Shown here: in pieces, positions 15,553 to 16,394 of the stretch
Position numbering within the stretch: position 1 is the stretch's first letter
How the letters are laid out: every line of letters begins with the position of its first letter
NCBI GenBank assembly: GCA_030038765.1
Contig: JASHRA010000144.1
Location: 1-16,394, forward strand
DNA length: 16,394 nucleotides
Direction: 5' to 3'
Source: Candidatus Dormiibacterota bacterium
GTDB lineage: Bacteria; Chloroflexota; Dormibacteria; Aeolococcales; Bog-877
Made by a program: the position numbers and the translations under genes
Notes under the pieces: generated by a model
What the model was told of the DNA's origin: nothing
What the model saw: only the letters and a program-made list of their open reading frames with translations
The model's database searches: none

Positions 15553-16394
15553 TTAGTCGCCCGGGGGCCAGGCCGGCGCGCCCGCCCCGCCCAGCTCGGA
15601 GCGGAGCCGGAGCAGGTCCTCGGGCAGGCGGCTCAGGAACTCCATCTCCCGGCCGTCGGCGGGGTGGCGCAGGTGGAGCAGGGCGGCGTGCAGCGCCGGG
15701 CGCGGGGAGGAGGGCCCGGGGGAGGGGTTGTAGACGCCGTCGCCCACCAGGGGGTGCCCGATGTAGGCCAGGTGGACCCGGATCTGGTGGGTGCGCCCGG
15801 TCAGCAGCCGGAGCCGGAGCACGGTGTGCCGGGGCAGCCGCTCCAGGACCTGGAACTCGGTGATCGCCTCCCGCCCCGAGCTGGTCACGGCCATCCGCGT
15901 CGGGTGCCGCGGGTCGCGGCCCAGGGCGGCCTCGATCCGGCCCCGGCCCTCCTCGAAGCGGCCCTCGACCAGGGCCCAGTACTCCCGCCCCAGGGTGCGG
16001 CGGCGGAGCTGCTGGGAGAGCTCGCGCTGGGCCAGATCGGTCCGGGCCAGGACCAGCAGGCCGCTGCTGCCCCGGTCCAGGCGGTGGACGATGCCGGCCC
16101 GTCCCTCCCCAGAGCCCTGGGCCCAGCTCCCGCCCCACTCCTGGATCAGCTGGGCCAGGGTCCCCTCGCGGTGCCCGGCCCCGGGATGGACCACCATCCC
16201 GGCCGGCTTCTCCACCACCGCCAGCTCCGAGTCCTGGTAGACGAGGCGGAGCGGCAGCGGGGCCGGGGCCGGCCGCTCCGGCTCGGGCGCCAGCTCGACC
16301 GCCTCGCCGAGCCGGACGGGCCGGGCCGGGCGGGTCGAGGGCAGGCCCCCGAGCCAGACCCGGCCCTGGCGGACCAGCTCCTGGGCGCGGGCCC
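15553..16394 (-). CDS. RluA/RluD-family 23S rRNA pseudouridine synthase, 5' end outside the window
   Basis: About 280 codons of the 3' part are present. The fragment begins inside an S4 RNA-binding domain (RAQELVRQGRVWLGGLPSTRPARPVRLGEAVEL). The catalytic domain follows: VVEKPAGMVVHPGAGH, then GIVHRLDRGSSGLLVLART with the catalytic Asp (codon 16077-16075), and later GRTHQIRVHLAYIGHPLVGD. Such enzymes isomerise specific uridines in 23S rRNA. The S4 domain and motif order fit RluD-type proteins best, but the exact target site cannot be read from sequence. A GTG at 16218 is an internal codon, not the start. The gene ends 10 nt before gmk. Confidence 0.93.
   Translation of the reverse strand, partial: ARAQELVRQGRVWLGGLPSTRPARPVRLGEAVELAPEPERPAPAPLPLRLVYQDSELAVVEKPAGMVVHPGAGHREGTLAQLIQEWGGSWAQGSGEGRAGIVHRLDRGSSGLLVLARTDLAQRELSQQLRRRTLGREYWALVEGRFEEGRGRIEAALGRDPRHPTRMAVTSSGREAITEFQVLERLPRHTVLRLRLLTGRTHQIRVHLAYIGHPLVGDGVYNPSPGPSSPRPALHAALLHLRHPADGREMEFLSRLPEDLLRLRSELGGAGAPAWPPGD

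Overview
The window is very GC-rich bacterial chromosome, with GTG and TTG starts and 4-nt gene overlaps. The conserved right-hand block and the actinobacterial/Chloroflexota-style family variants (DrrAB-type exporter, DUF3052, CoaBC with a PAME motif) suggest a high-GC Terrabacteria lineage such as Actinomycetota, Chloroflexota or Dormibacterota. No marker here decides which. No integrase, transposase, CRISPR array or rRNA was found.

Left part (1-5489): the tail of a PIN-domain toxin gene with an apparent single-base frameshift enters from the edge. It meets, stop codon to stop codon, a minus-strand pair made of a PLP-dependent decarboxylase followed by a beta-carbonic anhydrase. Divergent from the decarboxylase lies a DUF3052 gene. 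Next is a tightly overlapped three-gene unit: a MarR/GbsR-type regulator, a DrrA-type ABC ATPase and a DrrB-type permease. It starts at a promoter whose -35 lies in a perfect 8-6-8 palindrome and whose -10 sits 6 nt before the ATG, so the mRNA is probably leaderless and self-regulated.

Middle part (5490-9738): an accessory patch with signs of decay. It holds a Phd/PIN (VapBC-type) toxin-antitoxin pair with its own leaderless-type promoter, a C-terminal remnant of a MarR regulator, a RibD/DHFR-like reductase, a small putative exported protein, about 590 nt without genes but with inverted and direct repeats, and a DUF4143 ATPase broken by a frameshift and a stop. It ends at two 12-bp tandem repeats touching the 3' end of ssrA.

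Right part (9739-16394): a minus-strand housekeeping run. In transcription order it is an RluD-type pseudouridine synthase (5' end outside the window), gmk, coaBC, priA, fmt, smpB and ssrA (tmRNA). It joins nucleotide, coenzyme A, replication-restart, translation-initiation and ribosome-rescue functions. The rpoZ and def genes often found in such clusters are absent from their usual places. smpB and ssrA, protein and RNA partners in trans-translation, are only 19 nt apart. The tmRNA encodes the tag ANHSSQPALAYAA. Points worth checking are the Gly at the catalytic Asn position of Fmt, a Glu at the third acidic position of VapC, and the unusual tag ending.
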